NCBI GenBank assembly: GCA_016165875.1
Contig: JABBOT010000014.1
Span: 9,161,489-9,225,488 of the forward strand
Length of the DNA: 64,000 nt
Reading direction: 5' to 3'
Origin: Acanthopleura granulata
Taxonomy: Eukaryota > Mollusca > Polyplacophora > Chitonida > Chitonidae
The notes under the pieces are model-generated. The model made no database searches. It had not been told where the DNA came from and saw only the letters and a list, made by a program, of their open reading frames with translations. Shown piece by piece: positions 24,061-36,522 of the stretch. The position numbers were made by a program, and so were the translations under genes. Each line of letters opens with the position of its first letter. The first letter of the stretch is position 1.

Positions 24061-24913
24061 CTTAAGAGAACAAATGATTTTTCTTAAATTTCGTTGGTGG
24101 GATTACGTTTGATTGTGATTGTTTCTCGAGCTGTACGTGAAGTGCCTGTGGAGTTGACCCAATGCTACTTTCACCCCCACCGAATCCGGTGTGAGAAGTT
24201 GATACACCATTCCTTCGGGAAATCCCTATGAGTGTGACTATTTATAGACCGTCGTCTGAGAGCGGATCTGGCTTTTGACAAACTTCTCTAGTCACCTAGA
24301 CTTCCTGACGTTCATTGTCGAGACCGTATATTACAGAGGACGAGATGATAATACGAAGGTGTATTAATTGTCTTTCATGGACTGAACATTACACCAATTT
24401 CTTTCTAATCTGTTTCTGTCTAGACAATTCATACCCTCAAGCTAGTTCTACTGTATCGGCCTTCTTCATACCAATGTGCTCAACGACTATATTTGGAGGT
24501 CCACAATATCAAACCTGGGCTGGACATACCACAAATTATGGCGATATTGGTTTTAGCATCTGGTTTACTTTGCCTTAACTCTTCTTCACTGTAAGAAGAG
24601 CTGAAAGATGATAGAAGTTACTTGCCCATATTGGCCTATCCAAAGCCTAGAAGATGATAAATTTTCTCCGGCGTTATTTACCTTTTTCTTTAAGATTCAC
24701 TTATCTGACTTCGCTTGTTAAATTTTCGTTAATAAAATGTTCATCTGTAACTGCATTCATAATCTGTGTTTTCTACGAGTCTGTTTATTTCTTCAGATTA
24801 TTACTGTCTCATTTTATTAAACAGGTTGTTAGAGCAGATATTAAACTCTAATGTTTGGAATTTTTTGAGAGAATTTCCCGAAATAACAATTATACCAGAT
24901 GTCGGGCGAGAAA

Positions 24914-24957
<44 letters not shown>

Positions 24958-26020
24958 TCACATGTGCCAAGTTTTAATCAAGTCTGTTGGTGTAGCATTT
25001 TGAAATAATTATTAACAGGTCTGCGCCCGACACAAGGCACACAAGAGACCATCGAAAATAAATATCAATACATAAGACTTACCGGAAAGTAGTCTGTCGT
25101 CACATTCATATCAAGTAAAATTGAGGAAAAACTGTAAAACAGTAGTAGCATTTAGGGCTAAATGGGTGAAACACGGTTTTATGGCAATTTGTAATGGTTA
25201 ATGAACAGCAGGACAAATTCTGATAATCGTTACCGATTTCTTTTCCGGAAAATATTCTGGTCTTTTGCTTGTCGAGTTAATCTTATTTACGGCTTATTTG
25301 TGCCCGGGTTACCTTTAGTCACGTGATCAAATGCAGTGCCCTTTGGTTGAGAGCTGCTCTGACATCACGTCGATCTGACCCCGCAAACAATAAGCAGCGC
25401 CATCTGTGATGTCATTTTAATGTAGATTCAATTCATTTGAAGCCCTGTTTCGTTTTTAAATGAATAAATCATACATGCTATACTAACAAGATCAATAGTG
25501 GAAGCGAATACACCAGCCCCATTTGCTACACAAAGATCAGGTTCATTGTCAGAGCAAAAGAAATATGTGAGGCCGAGGTGTAGCGATGTATCGGAAATTG
25601 GACTCTTGATAAAGTTGGCACATATCTTCTCCGACGTTGCCTGTCAGCGTCAGTAAAGCTGCAAGTCGAGACAGGACAGGAGAACTGTGATGGTTGAAGA
25701 GGTTATTTCATTTTAAATATCGACTGACAGCGATACGATATGAAAACGAGTGACAACCGTGCCCTTATGTCCCCAGAAATACCATCCATTTACAGGTGGT
25801 TACAACGCATTTCCCTCGGATTGATACGTCGCGGGACGTTAAGACCAAGACGATTTTGAGGTCTTACGCCTGACCTGAATTGACGAAGTAAAACCCTCAG
25901 CGATTTTGATATGTTGGCGGATGATAAATTTGCTCACAAATATGAATTTTTACTTCTACTGGTCGAAGACGCCGTCCGCCCTGAGTCTGACTGTTCGGCG
26001 TGTGTTAACTTAGTCAAAAC
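24061..26020. other. No gene seen; dinucleotide repeat inside
   Basis: A (TA)n(TG)n microsatellite lies at about 24915-24957. The remainder shows no coding or repeat signature that I recognise. Confidence 0.35.
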
Positions 26021-26025
26021 GCTTC

Positions 26026-26082
26026 TCGACACGATATGGCTGAGATACTACAGAAACGGTTTTAAGCCATAATTACTCATTT
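26026..26082 (+). mobile_element. Very short LINE 3'-end fragment
   Basis: CGACACGATATGGCTGAGAT and TTTTAAGCCATAATTACTCATTTATT are diverged forms of the LINE terminal block and tail on the + strand. Confidence 0.5.
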
Positions 26083-26084
26083 AT

Positions 26085-28841
26085 TTCAAATGCTACTCCT
26101 GCAGTTTTTGTCCCACTTCGACGAAACTTGGTTCAAGTGTAGGCACAGACAAAATTACGATACTTAATTTTGATGTGTAGTATCGATATCCCTTATCCAT
26201 GATTCCTTGTTTTTAAGTACACACTACATCACAATACTTGTAGTTTCCATTTCAGTGAACAGTCTGTCTGGTTTTAGTGTAGTGTAACCAAGCTGATTGT
26301 GGGTGTTTATTGACCACCAGTTACCTAAGCTTTGGGGAGGCTAGCTTGGTAGGACCAACAGAAAAGGAACACAACACAGAAGTGGAGACATCTCTTTGTA
26401 TTCTTGCCACCCTGTACTAACTGTAACTCCTGATGGCTCTGCCTTCAAGACTCTAACTACAAGACTAAACTGCAAGACTGACCACAACAACATGGTATAG
26501 TTGAAGGCTGTCATATATACTGAATACCATCCGGCTGTGTTACATGATACATGTAGTAAGCTGATACATAGATCTGCCTTGGGCTGACCATACTGACTGG
26601 GGTGTCTCCCCAGAGCTTCAATAGGGCTCTTCTTTCATAGACCTCACAGAGGACAGACTCTGCCCTAATGACCATTCCAGATTTAAACACCAACCAGAGT
26701 CAAGTTTTGTTTTCTACATAAATAATCTCGTTAAATATTTCTTTTCCTAAACATGACATCTCAATCAATTTAACAGCATCATTTACATTTCATAGTGGTA
26801 CATTACTATGTGAAAGATGAATTTTATACAGGAATGGTACTTTAAGTTTTAAGCTTTTCAATGTGAAATTTCTGCTACAGAAGATAAATTGTTTTGCATT
26901 TGTTGCTATTTTCCATTACATCACAACAACTTCCTACATTTAATTATTTCTAAATAAAACTACAAAACTGGACAAATCTGCTGATACTAAATGCATATTA
27001 CACAAATGAATACAAAGGTTAGTAATTCTCAATTAAAGTTAACCCCCTAACACACACACTGTATCTACATAGTAATCTATACCTAGACTGACTCTACTCT
27101 ACTACAGTAGACTAGATCACGATACTTAATGTGTACTATCGATATCCCTTGTAGATGATCTGTTGCCTGTCTGGGTTAAGTACCGGCTGCATCATGATAC
27201 CTGTAGTTCACATTTCGATGATCAGTAGTAGACTACATATCAATACATAACGTCTAGTATTGATGGTTGATTGTCTTCCTGGTTTAAGTATAGACTACAT
27301 CTCGATAGTTAATGTATTGGCTGTGTAGACTACACCTCGATACATAACGTGTAGTGTCGATTGTCTGCCTGGTTTAAGTATAGGCTACATCTTCATACTT
27401 AATATATGGTATCTATTTTCCATTTCAAAGATAGGTTGTCTCTGTGGTTTAAGTATAGCCTACATCATGATACCTATAAAAGCGATTTCCATTCCGTTGA
27501 TCGGTTTCATTTGAGCATATCCTACCTCACAACACTTAATGTGTAGTATTGATGATTGGTTGTGCATCTGGTTTGAGTATAGACTACATCACAATGCTTA
27601 GTGTATAGTATTGATATCCTTTATCGATGATCTGGTTTAAGTGTAGGCTACATCTCAATACTTAATGTGTAGTATCGATGATCGATTGTCTGTATGTTAT
27701 CTTTTTTCCATTTCCAAGATCGGTTGTCGGAGTGGTTTAAGTATAGCCTACATCATGATACAGTAGCGATTTTCCATTTTGATGATCGGTTGTGTTAATG
27801 GATTATAGACTATATCACAATACTTAATGTGTAGTATCAATATCCCTGGTCCTTAAGTATGGGCTACATCACAATACTTGTAGTTTCCATTTTGATGAAC
27901 GGTCTGTTTGGTTGTAGTGTAGACTATAGCACAATACTTAATGTGTTGTATCGATTTCTCTTGTCGATCAGTTGTCTGTGTGGTTTTGGTATAGCCTACA
28001 TCTTGATACCTACAGTAGGGATGTCCATTCTGTTGATCGGTTGTTTCGTTTGAGCATAGACTAGACTACATCCAATACATAGTGTACAGTATCTATTTTC
28101 CATTTCAATGATTGATTGTCTCTGATTAAAGTGTACACTATGTACAAGATATTTTATGTGTAGTGTCGATGGTCAGTTGTCTTTCTGGTATAAGTGTAGA
28201 CTACATCACAACACTTACTGTGTAATATCAATTTCCCTAGTCAATCTCGGCTAAGTGTAGACTACAACATAATATTTATTGTAGCAGTTTCCATTCCGGT
28301 GATCTGTTATCTGCTTTTAGCATAGACTACATCACGATACGTAATGTGTAGTATTGATTTTCCATTTCCATGATCTATGGTCTGTCTAGGTTTAGTGCAG
28401 ATCATATGACGATACTTGATGTGTATCAGTGAAGATCAGTTGTCTGGTTTTAAGTACAAACCACATCATGATACTTGCAGATTACTTTTCAATGGTGAGT
28501 GGTGTAGACTACATCTCGATACATAATGTGTAATACCAATGGTTGGTTTTCTGTCTGCTTTAGGTACAGACTACATCTCGATATTTAGTGTGTAGTGTCA
28601 ATGAGTGGTTGTGTGGTTGAAGTACAGATTACATCTCGATACCTAATGTGTAGTATCTGTTTTCCATTTCCAAGATCGGTTGTCTGTATGGTATAAGTAT
28701 AGCCTACATCCTACACAACAGCCTGTCTTATTTGAGTATAGACTACACCACGATACTTAATGTGGTGTATTGATGATCAGTAGTCCGTTTGGTTTAAGTA
28801 TAAATTACATCACAATACTCGGTTGTCTGGTTTAAGTATAG
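26085..28841. repeat. Degenerate tandem repeat with palindromic core, about 30 units
   Basis: Units of roughly 55-80 bp share ACTACATCACGATACTTAATG, TGTAGTATCGAT, then CCATTTC-GATGATCGGTTGTCTG and GGTTTAAGTATAG. The core CGATACT-TAATGTGT-AGTATCG is itself an inverted repeat. The array is interrupted by a solo LTR (26283-27106), and related but weaker units resume at 32645-33400 beyond the full LTR element. Units are highly diverged, so this is an old array. Confidence 0.75.
26283..27106 (-). mobile_element. Solo LTR (Gypsy-like)
   Basis: It starts TGTAACC and ends CTACTACA (TG…CA), is 824 bp long, and is flanked by the direct repeat GTAG (26279-26282 and 27107-27110). It is clearly homologous along its length to the paired LTRs at 28842 and 31796. 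Orientation is taken from that element. A solo LTR is the usual product of recombination between two LTRs. Confidence 0.85.
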
Positions 28842-31800
28842 TGTAACCGGGCTGGTTGGGGGTGTTCATTGACCACCAGTTATCTAAGCTTTAGGGAAGG
28901 CTAGCTTGGTAGGACCAACAGAAAAGGAACACAACACAGAAGTGGAGACATCTTTTGTATTCTTGCCATCCTGTACTGACTGGGGACATAACTGTAACTC
29001 CTGATGACTCTAACTACAAGACTAGACTGCAAGACTGACCACAACCACATGGTATAGTTGAAGGCTGTCATATATACTGAATACCATCCTGGACTTTCAT
29101 AGCCCCAGCGTGGACCTCACAGCAGACAGACTCTGCCCTAATGACCATTCCAGATTTGCACACCAACCAGAGCCTAGTTGTGTTTTCTACATACATAATC
29201 TCTTTAAATATTTCTTTTCCTAAACCTGACATCTCAATCAATTTAACAGCATCATTTACATTTCATAGTGGTACATTACTATGTGAACGATGAATTTTAT
29301 ACTGTAAATGGCACTTTAAGTTCTAAGCTTTTCAATGTGAAATTTCTGCTACAGAAGATAAAACTTTTTTGCATTGTTGCTATTTTCCATTACATCACAA
29401 CTTCCTACATTTGATTATTTCTAAATAAAACTACAAAACTAGACAAATCTACTGATACTAAATGCATATTACACAAATGAATACAAAGGTTAGTAATTCT
29501 CAATTAAAGTTAACCCCCTAACACACACACTGTATCTACATAGTAATCAATACGTAGACTGACTCGACTCTAATACAATACCTCCCCCCTAAGAAAATTT
29601 GGTCCCCAAATTTCTGAAAAATTTAAAGTGACATTCAGAGACATGTTATAGTTAACATGATGGACCATACTTCATACTGGCCTATCTATATAGGTATCAA
29701 ACACGGAGCAATACATATAACTGGCCTAGACTTTACAGTGAAATATTAATTTTCCTCTCATTTTGCTGAATCCAAAATGTCATATTTGCCTATAGCTAAA
29801 GCCTATTCTACACTTTTATTAAATTTATAAGTTTTCAATTAAAACATCAGCAACTTCAGTTAAAACACTTGGTGATAACTACTTGACTGATCAACTTTTG
29901 CACTTATATATGCATATAAAGTTGAAGAATATGCAAACATTTTACCACATACAAAATAACTTGTGTGACGACTTATCCATATAGGAAAAATACATTGAAC
30001 TGCCTTAACAAGTTTACAGTTATATATACCAATAATCTCACAATTTGGTAGTTCCTATCTCCAACACTTACTTGATCTCCGTGGATCTGCATGTATCATA
30101 ATATCTCATATTTTATCATTTCTATCATAATTCAATAATTGGTTGCCATTAAAACTCATGGTGATAATTGGGCAACTCTGCTTTCACAATTTATCAATTC
30201 TACTATCATATTTGTATTTGCAAACACGTTAAGGAAACCTGCATCATGAGAACGAATGTTATAATTAAAACACTAGGTAGTAAGCAAATAACAAACGTTC
30301 TAGTACACATATAGTGAGCACGATAATACAGCACATGGTAGTGGTCATACTTACCAAATACCGGTATATCACATGTTAATATTTCATTTCGTATTTCACA
30401 TACCATGCTACATTTAAGTATACTCCATATAGGATTTACTAATGTAATGATCTATTTAACTCTTTTTGTTACATAATTCACGATGACATATAGGTCATAT
30501 ACCTTGATACATTTCAGTTTAGTCCATGAAAAACTTATACTGATGTGACCCATAAATCTCTTCCTTTTCACACTTTTTAATATTATCTTTGCAACAATGA
30601 ACTTCAACATCTACATTTACATGTACACATAGGTTATTAAGTATTCCACCTTATTAGAATAAGCAACAAAGTAGTTTCCATTCAAATATTTCAAAAGGTT
30701 CATCATAAAATCTTTGATCCAGATGTTTCTTGTGCTGTACTGATCTCGTGGAATGAGCCATTTTAATATGTAAGTGGTCATCTCACAGGTGGCTTGACCC
30801 TCACACAGTGTCCACACATCTGGCATCCATGACTTCCCAGGCTGTGGGTATGTGATCTTCTGGTCAAGGCATACACACATGGCTTTATGGCTTGTCAAGT
30901 GTTTCAGGATCACAGGGATGACACTGGCACTGACTATTACATAACACACAGAAGGGACAGCTAAATGAACAGTTAGTAGCCAAGGACAGGCCATTACATG
31001 GCTGTAAACTGTCTCCAAGCAGCCCATCCTGCACAGCAATGGTTTTGGTGTCCAGATTCAGTGTCACTTGATTAGCTTTCATGAAAATTAATCCAATGTT
31101 TCTCCAAAACACAAAACTTCTGTTCTAGCTTAAGCCTGTTGGTCTGGATCATTAGTAATCCATCTTCCCTGGACACTTCACTTGCCCACCGTCAACGCCA
31201 ACAATATATGTAAATGTCCACTGGTTATTGGTCCTATAAAGTTTTTAATTGAATGCCAACTAGGGAAGACACTAACTCCACATGCACATATTCTGAACAG
31301 TTTTCTCTGTTACTACAACACAAATGGTTTGCCTACCCAATGCTTCCTTGGCCTGCAACTCTGAGGACTGGAACCAGGCAAGTGTCTTTGCCTTCTTTGC
31401 TAGGGTGGCTTCCAGGACCTGGGAAGGTTCCATTCTTGGCATCAGACTTTGCTTAATGACCACTTTCCAGAAAACCTTTCGTTCTTAAGCATGTTGTGAC
31501 GTTCTCATGCTAGTTTGGTTGCTTTAACATGACTGCCATCTCAACAAGTCTTTAATCCAAGCCAACAATTCAACTGCAGTTGGGCATCCCCTCATACCTG
31601 AAAGGCTTTGGTCTGTTGATACTGATCTTGCCACGACTCAACCTTTCTGGCCGGTTCATAGCCAGGGTTCAGTCACCAATTGTAACCGTGCCAGGGATGG
31701 GCGACAGTTTAGCTGGGGATGCTATCTCACCACGACTCCACTTTTCTAGCTTTTCCCTTGCCTCCAAATTTTCCTTGGCCGGGTTCTCCACCAATTGTAG

Positions 31801-32640
31801 CCGGGTTGGTTGGGGCTGTTCATTGACCACCAGTTATCTAAGCTTTAGGGGAGGCTAGCTTGGTAGGACCAACAGAAAAGGAACACAACACAGAAGTGGA
31901 GACATCTTTTGTATTCTTGCCATGCTGTACTGACTGGGTACATAACTGTAACTCCTGATGACTCTGCCTTCAAGACTCTAACTACAAGACTAAACTGCAA
32001 GACTGACCACAACCACATGGTAACACTTGAAGGCTGTCATATATACTGAATACCATCCGGCTGTGTTACATAGTACATGTAGTAAGCTGATGCATACATC
32101 TCCCTGGGGCTGACCATACTGACTGGGGTGTCTCCCCCAGAGCTTCATTAGGGCTGGACTTTTATAGCCCCAGCGCGGACCTCACAGAGGACAGATCCTG
32201 CCCTAATGACCATTCCAGATTTGCACACCAACCAGAGCCTAGTCGTGTTTTCTACATACATAATCTCTTTAAATATTTCTTTTCCTAAACATGACATCTC
32301 AATCAATTTAACAGCATCATTTACATTTCACAGTGGCACATTACAATGTGAAAGATGAATTTTATACTGTAAATGGTACTTTAAGTTTTAAGCCTTTAAA
32401 TGTGAAATTTCTGCTACAGAAGATAAAACTTTTTTGCATTTTTTCTATTTTCCATTACATCACAACAACTTCCTACATTTAATTATTTCAGAATAAAACT
32501 ACAAAACTAGACAAATCTACTGATACTAAATGCATATTACACAAATGAATACAAAGGTTAGTAATTCTCAATTGAAATTAGCCCCCTAACACACACACTG
32601 TATCTACATAGTAATCAATACCTAGACTGACTCTACTACA
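28842..32640 (-). mobile_element. LTR retrotransposon, 3.8 kb, Gypsy-like, degenerate
   Basis: LTRs lie at 28842-29577 and 31796-32640, with a 4-bp target duplication ATAG at 28838-28841 and 32641-32644. Orientation is - : next to the right-hand LTR the - strand reads ATTGGTGGAGAACCCGG (a primer-binding-site position), and next to the left-hand LTR it reads AGGGGGGAGG (polypurine tract, about 29583-29592). The 2.2-kb interior is too short for a full gag-pol. The only protein-like remnant is at about 31000-31110 on - (FMKANQVTLNLDTKTIAV), similar to the end of a retroelement aspartic protease. RT and integrase are not seen, so the element is non-autonomous. The 109-bp length difference of the LTRs shows independent deletions after insertion. 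Confidence 0.85.
30617..31112 (-). pseudogene. Retroelement pol remnant (protease end), broken
   Basis: Two overlapping frames on the - strand cover this stretch. The one from 31112 contains a G-x-x-FMKANQVTLNLD motif resembling the GLDFLK-x-N-x-x-x-D segment after the protease active site in Gypsy-type elements. The longer 140-residue frame to 30617 is Cys-rich and not recognised. The active-site DTG is not visible, so the assignment is tentative. Confidence 0.4.
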
Positions 32641-32644
32641 ATAG

Positions 32645-33735
32645 GTGGTATCTGGATTCTTCATGTAATCTGTAGTATCGATTTTTCATTTCGACGATCA
32701 GTTGTCCATTCATCCATCATGTAAACGTTCTACGCCTACAATTTTTAGCCAATTTCAATTCAGTTGGTTCAAGTGAAGTTCCTGGCATCGATTTTCCATT
32801 TTGATGATCAGTTGTCAAGCTCTCCGCTCATCCATCACCTTAAGGCTACTACTTCTAGTTTATGTATGATGTCATCTGAAGATGATTCAAGTACTTAATT
32901 CCTAGTGTCAATTTTCCATTTCAATGGTTGTTCTGTTCATCCACCATGTTAAGGTTTCTTTCAAAACGCTACGAACTTTATCAATTTCAATGAAATTTGG
33001 TTCAAAGGTAGTCCGAAGTATTGGTTTTGAGTTGTCCGTCGTTTCCTCCGCCATGTTAACGCCACTACTGTTACATTCGTGTGATTACGACGAAACTTGA
33101 CCAAGTGTAGGATACTCAGTGCATAGTGTCAGTTACTAGCTCATGCACTATGTCAACTTTGTCTGGTTAAAGTGTACTCTAAATCACAGTACTGATTGTT
33201 TGTTCATCCAGCATGTGTTAAGATTTTCTTTTATAATGCTACTGCTGATAGAGTCTGTTCAATTTCAACAAAAATTGATAGATATGTATGAAGATATATA
33301 TTTCACAGTATTGATTTTCAATTTTGATGGTCCTTTGTAAATAATTTTTTTAATCCACTTAGTGATAATTCTGTCCCCATAAGTCAGCGTGTAGTATCAT
33401 CAAATCCGCAGTTTATACTCGTGCCTTAAGAAAGAGGTATGTATGTGTATGTTGCAGGTTGTTTTCCCGTCGTCTGTGATGACAAATCAATCACAATTAT
33501 TATCCTGAGTTATTAAAATGTATTGAAAGTTATTATTTGAAGTTATTAAAAATCTATGCACTAGATGACCCTTTCCCTAGGCTCCTGAGTGAAAAATGCA
33601 TTAAGTAAGTTTCACGTTTTAATATCTCTGTTTCTCATTCTGTTAAGTAAAAATGTACGAGAAAAGTCACAAAGGCATTCAGATGTATATTTTACCTATT
33701 TAACACCAGTACTCTTTTTTTTTTGTATGCCAGTC
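32645..33735. other. Decayed continuation of the palindromic-core repeat, then spacer
   Basis: 32645-33400 holds further diverged repeat units (GTAGTATCGATTTTTCATTTCG, GATGATCAGTTGTC). Within them, phrases such as CAATTTCAATGAAATTTGGTTCAA recur. 33400-33735 shows nothing identifiable. Confidence 0.45.
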
Positions 33736-33738
33736 GTG

Positions 33739-35380
33739 CTAGAAAGTGGAGTTTTCTCTGATACACAGGTATCGTCTGCAATATACACACCAGAACATTG
33801 TTTCAGTTTGTTTGTAGGGATTGCCCTTTTTACTCACATGGGAATCATCCCCTCTGGATTTGTTGTGTTGATTACTACAAACAATACTTCCTGTTGCCTC
33901 AGGGAACCTTTCTGGGTGATGCACACCCACATTTTGCATGCGCTGTGGGAAATAAGTTCACGTGATACTCGACGTTTGACAGAAGATCTAAATTCACCAA
34001 TTAGCTGTTTGGAAATGTCATCCACAAGATTTTGAAATGTTCTAGTTCTTTTGCCAGGAACAATATGGGTGCTGAAAAATGCATAATGACATACCTGGTC
34101 GACAAAGAGAAGTTTGACTAATGCCGAGAGTTTTCAAGAACAGTCTTTAATCACTGCAGTCAGTTTGCAAGTTAGCAAACAGCACAGATGATACAGTGGA
34201 TATCTGACAGACAGTTCTGTAAAATCACGCAGACACAGATAATCTCAACCAATACCCATTATAACAACACAACATAAAAACCTTCATCAATAGCCTAAGC
34301 GACTTACTCAGCCTGGCAATTTGATCATTTTTGTCACACTCACCCATGTGGAATACTGATCTCTGCTACAGAACCATCTTCATTTCTCCTGTTGACTTAA
34401 GCTGTTTTGGTTGGGTCCTGAAAACTGGACAAAAAGCTTATTGTCCTCTTGTCTATCCACACAACTGCAGAAATGTTTTCCCGACAAATGTAGTCATGTT
34501 CACCGCGTGTCTTCATTTCTGATTTGTTTTTTTTTTGTTTGTTGACAACACATTTAGGGTAAAACTTCCTATTAGTCATGGCAGTGCCTACTGCGGAAGC
34601 CCCCACTTCATGCTGCAAATAGTGAAATAAATTGAGTGAATTATAATATCTGTCCATCACAAGTATATGTCTTATTATGTGTAAAGCCACTGTCAGTAAG
34701 TAAGCGTGCAACTGCACTCCCAGTTCCCCCGAGGTCATCTACATCCAAGCCGTTTCCTTTTCCGGTATAAATCTCGGAATGCAAGACATAACCAGTTTCA
34801 GCGTCACAAAGTATGAATGATTATATGCCCCATTTTAATGGTTTGTCCTTTAGATACTGTTTGATTGCCAAACGGTTTTTTTGTGGGAATCATACCTTCA
34901 TCACGGGCTCAAATACTACAAGGGGGTAAAATATTCACGAAAACGGGGTAAAATTATATCCAATACTAGAAGGCATTTATATATTATCTTTGTTTTATCA
35001 ATCTGGGAGTCAGTTTCATCTACTAAATGAAGGTTTTCCCACTGAGATAGGTCACGGTCCATAACTTCACGAAATCTAGGAGTGCAGGTAACAAAGTTTT
35101 TGCCACAGCCATACCAGTAGTTTCCATATCTTGGTTTTGTCACTAAAAATTCAGTCTGTAATCTCGAGCTAATGAAGGTTTTCACCTCTTCCGGAAAGAC
35201 AGGCTTATAGTTGTTTTGCATAATATGCCCGTGGGTTACCTTGTTCTCACTTGGTCCGCACGTAGATTTAGTTTGGTGCAGAGTAAATCCCAATAGTCAT
35301 CATCCATAAACAGGTTGAAGAAATCAGTAGCGTTAATTTCACTATTGACATGAGATGGAATGTTCTTAAGCGCCCCATAC
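33739..35380 (-). pseudogene. piggyBac-family transposase, degenerate (copy 1 of 3)
   Basis: On the - strand: N-terminal part with FFNLFMDDDYWDLLCTKLNL (about 35330-35270); middle EEVKTFI…LVTKPRYGNYWYG and FREYFTPL (35290-34916); then a degenerate DEGMIPTKKPFGNQ (first catalytic Asp) and, at about 34660, HILVMDRYYNSLNLFHYLQ (second catalytic Asp), GTAMTNRKFYPK. The C-terminal part is at 34025-33740, ending in a Cys-rich WCVYCRRYLC segment. Stops and frameshifts fall at least at 34916, 34740, 34397 and 34030. The N-terminal end is cut off at about 35380 where Harbinger-like sequence starts. Confidence 0.8.
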
Positions 35381-35872
35381 ACGCTCAAATTTGTTTGTCA
35401 AACATTTTTGATCAACTTTTTTTGACAGTTTGACGTTTGCCCTACACGCTCAAATTTTTTTGTCAAACATTATTTTGTGCCAAGAGTTTGTAATGGACGG
35501 ACCAACAGCGTTGGCTCTTGAAAAACAAAAAAGAAAAGAAAGTGGGCCAAAAATTGGTTTTTGCAGCGCCAAAATTTGGCCATTCTAAATTATTAGATGA
35601 GTTGCAATGCACTGAGCCAAATGATTTCAGAAACTTTTTGCGGATGGACGGAGATTCCTTTGATGAGCTTTTGGAACTTGTGAGACCTTTTATAAGTAAA
35701 CAAGATACAGTTATGCGTAGTGCCATATCTCCTGCTGACAGACTTTCAATAACCATTCGATTTTTGGCAACTGGGAACACATCAGAAGACCTTCAAGTTT
35801 CTGAGCGCCATTTCCCCTCAAGTAATGGAGACGTGCAGTGCCTTGAATAAGTGTTTGCAGTCGTACATAAAG
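35371..35872 (+). pseudogene. PIF/Harbinger nuclease N-terminal exon, frame-broken
   Basis: The frame at 35518-35800 has DFRNFLRMDGDSFDELLELV, KQDTVMRSAISPADRL and ITIRFLATGNTSEDL, the hallmark N-terminal region of HARBI1-like transposases. After a frameshift near 35805 the family pattern continues (ISPQVMETCSALNKCLQSYI) to a good donor (AAAG|GTAAGA, exon end 35872). The DDE catalytic exon is not found downstream. Upstream, 35371-35480 contains two copies of a CCCTACACGCTCAAATTT / TTTGTCAAAC phrase that may be the element's terminal or subterminal repeats. Confidence 0.75.
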
Positions 35873-35962
35873 GTAAGAAAACAATACACTCTTCTCAGTA
35901 GAACTCAGTAGTGGCACAAAAACAATTTTATTTGATTTCAGCAATATTTATTTAAACAGTAT

Positions 35963-36522
35963 TTATTCTGTCAGTGGCTTTACGATGAATATCAGACTAG
36001 TAATTTGCGAAAAGAAACTCGACAAATCATTTTGTCCTTGAGGCGGAATGTAAGTTCCAGCCATGGTCGGCTGTTGCTGTGGTGTATCTACATAGCCAGT
36101 CTGATGACACCTGTATCCATAGGAACTGCTAGCCGGTTCACTCATGCTGCTCATTGTAGTGCTGGCTCGGCTGTCTTGTTCGGTGACATTAATCTGCACC
36201 GCATTGCGATGAAGATTTCCACACCGACCTTCAAAAAGCACGTCGTTGATTTCAAGTTTAGCAAAAAGTTGTTGCTGTGAATCCATTTTGGACAATTTAA
36301 CAGCCCATGTTGTTGCCAAGTTCAGAAATTCATTTTCCGGTTCCTTCATGCGACGGCAGGCAAGTGCTATCAGTTGATCTTCCTGCTTCACAACTTTCCG
36401 GCGCTTGCCTGATTTCTTGGGAACTGGATCTAGGCTATGTGGGACTTTTGGTGTACTTGTTATGGATGTATTAGAATTGTCTTGGTCGAGACTATCCTCC
36501 GCCTCCTGGTCGTCATCGATCT
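35963..36522 (-). CDS. BESS-motif protein, last exon (MADF/BESS type, Harbinger-associated)
   Basis: On the - strand, a clear acceptor (TTTCGTTTCAG) at about 36523 opens a frame starting IDDDQEAEDSLDQDN. It passes a basic stretch (PKKSGKRRKVVK) and a BESS-like helix pair (NEFLNLATTWAVKLSKMDSQ and KLEINDVLFEGR), then a Gln/Pro/Ser-rich tail to the stop at 35963. In Harbinger elements a separate DNA-binding protein (Myb- or MADF-like) partners the nuclease; here the nuclease exon lies 90 bp away and points toward it. The MADF exon expected upstream was not found, so the gene is probably incomplete. Confidence 0.55.

Noticed and set aside
28842..32640. LTR element on the + strand
   Set aside because: In that direction the sequence before the right LTR is not purine-rich, while the - strand gives both a primer-binding position and a polypurine tract.
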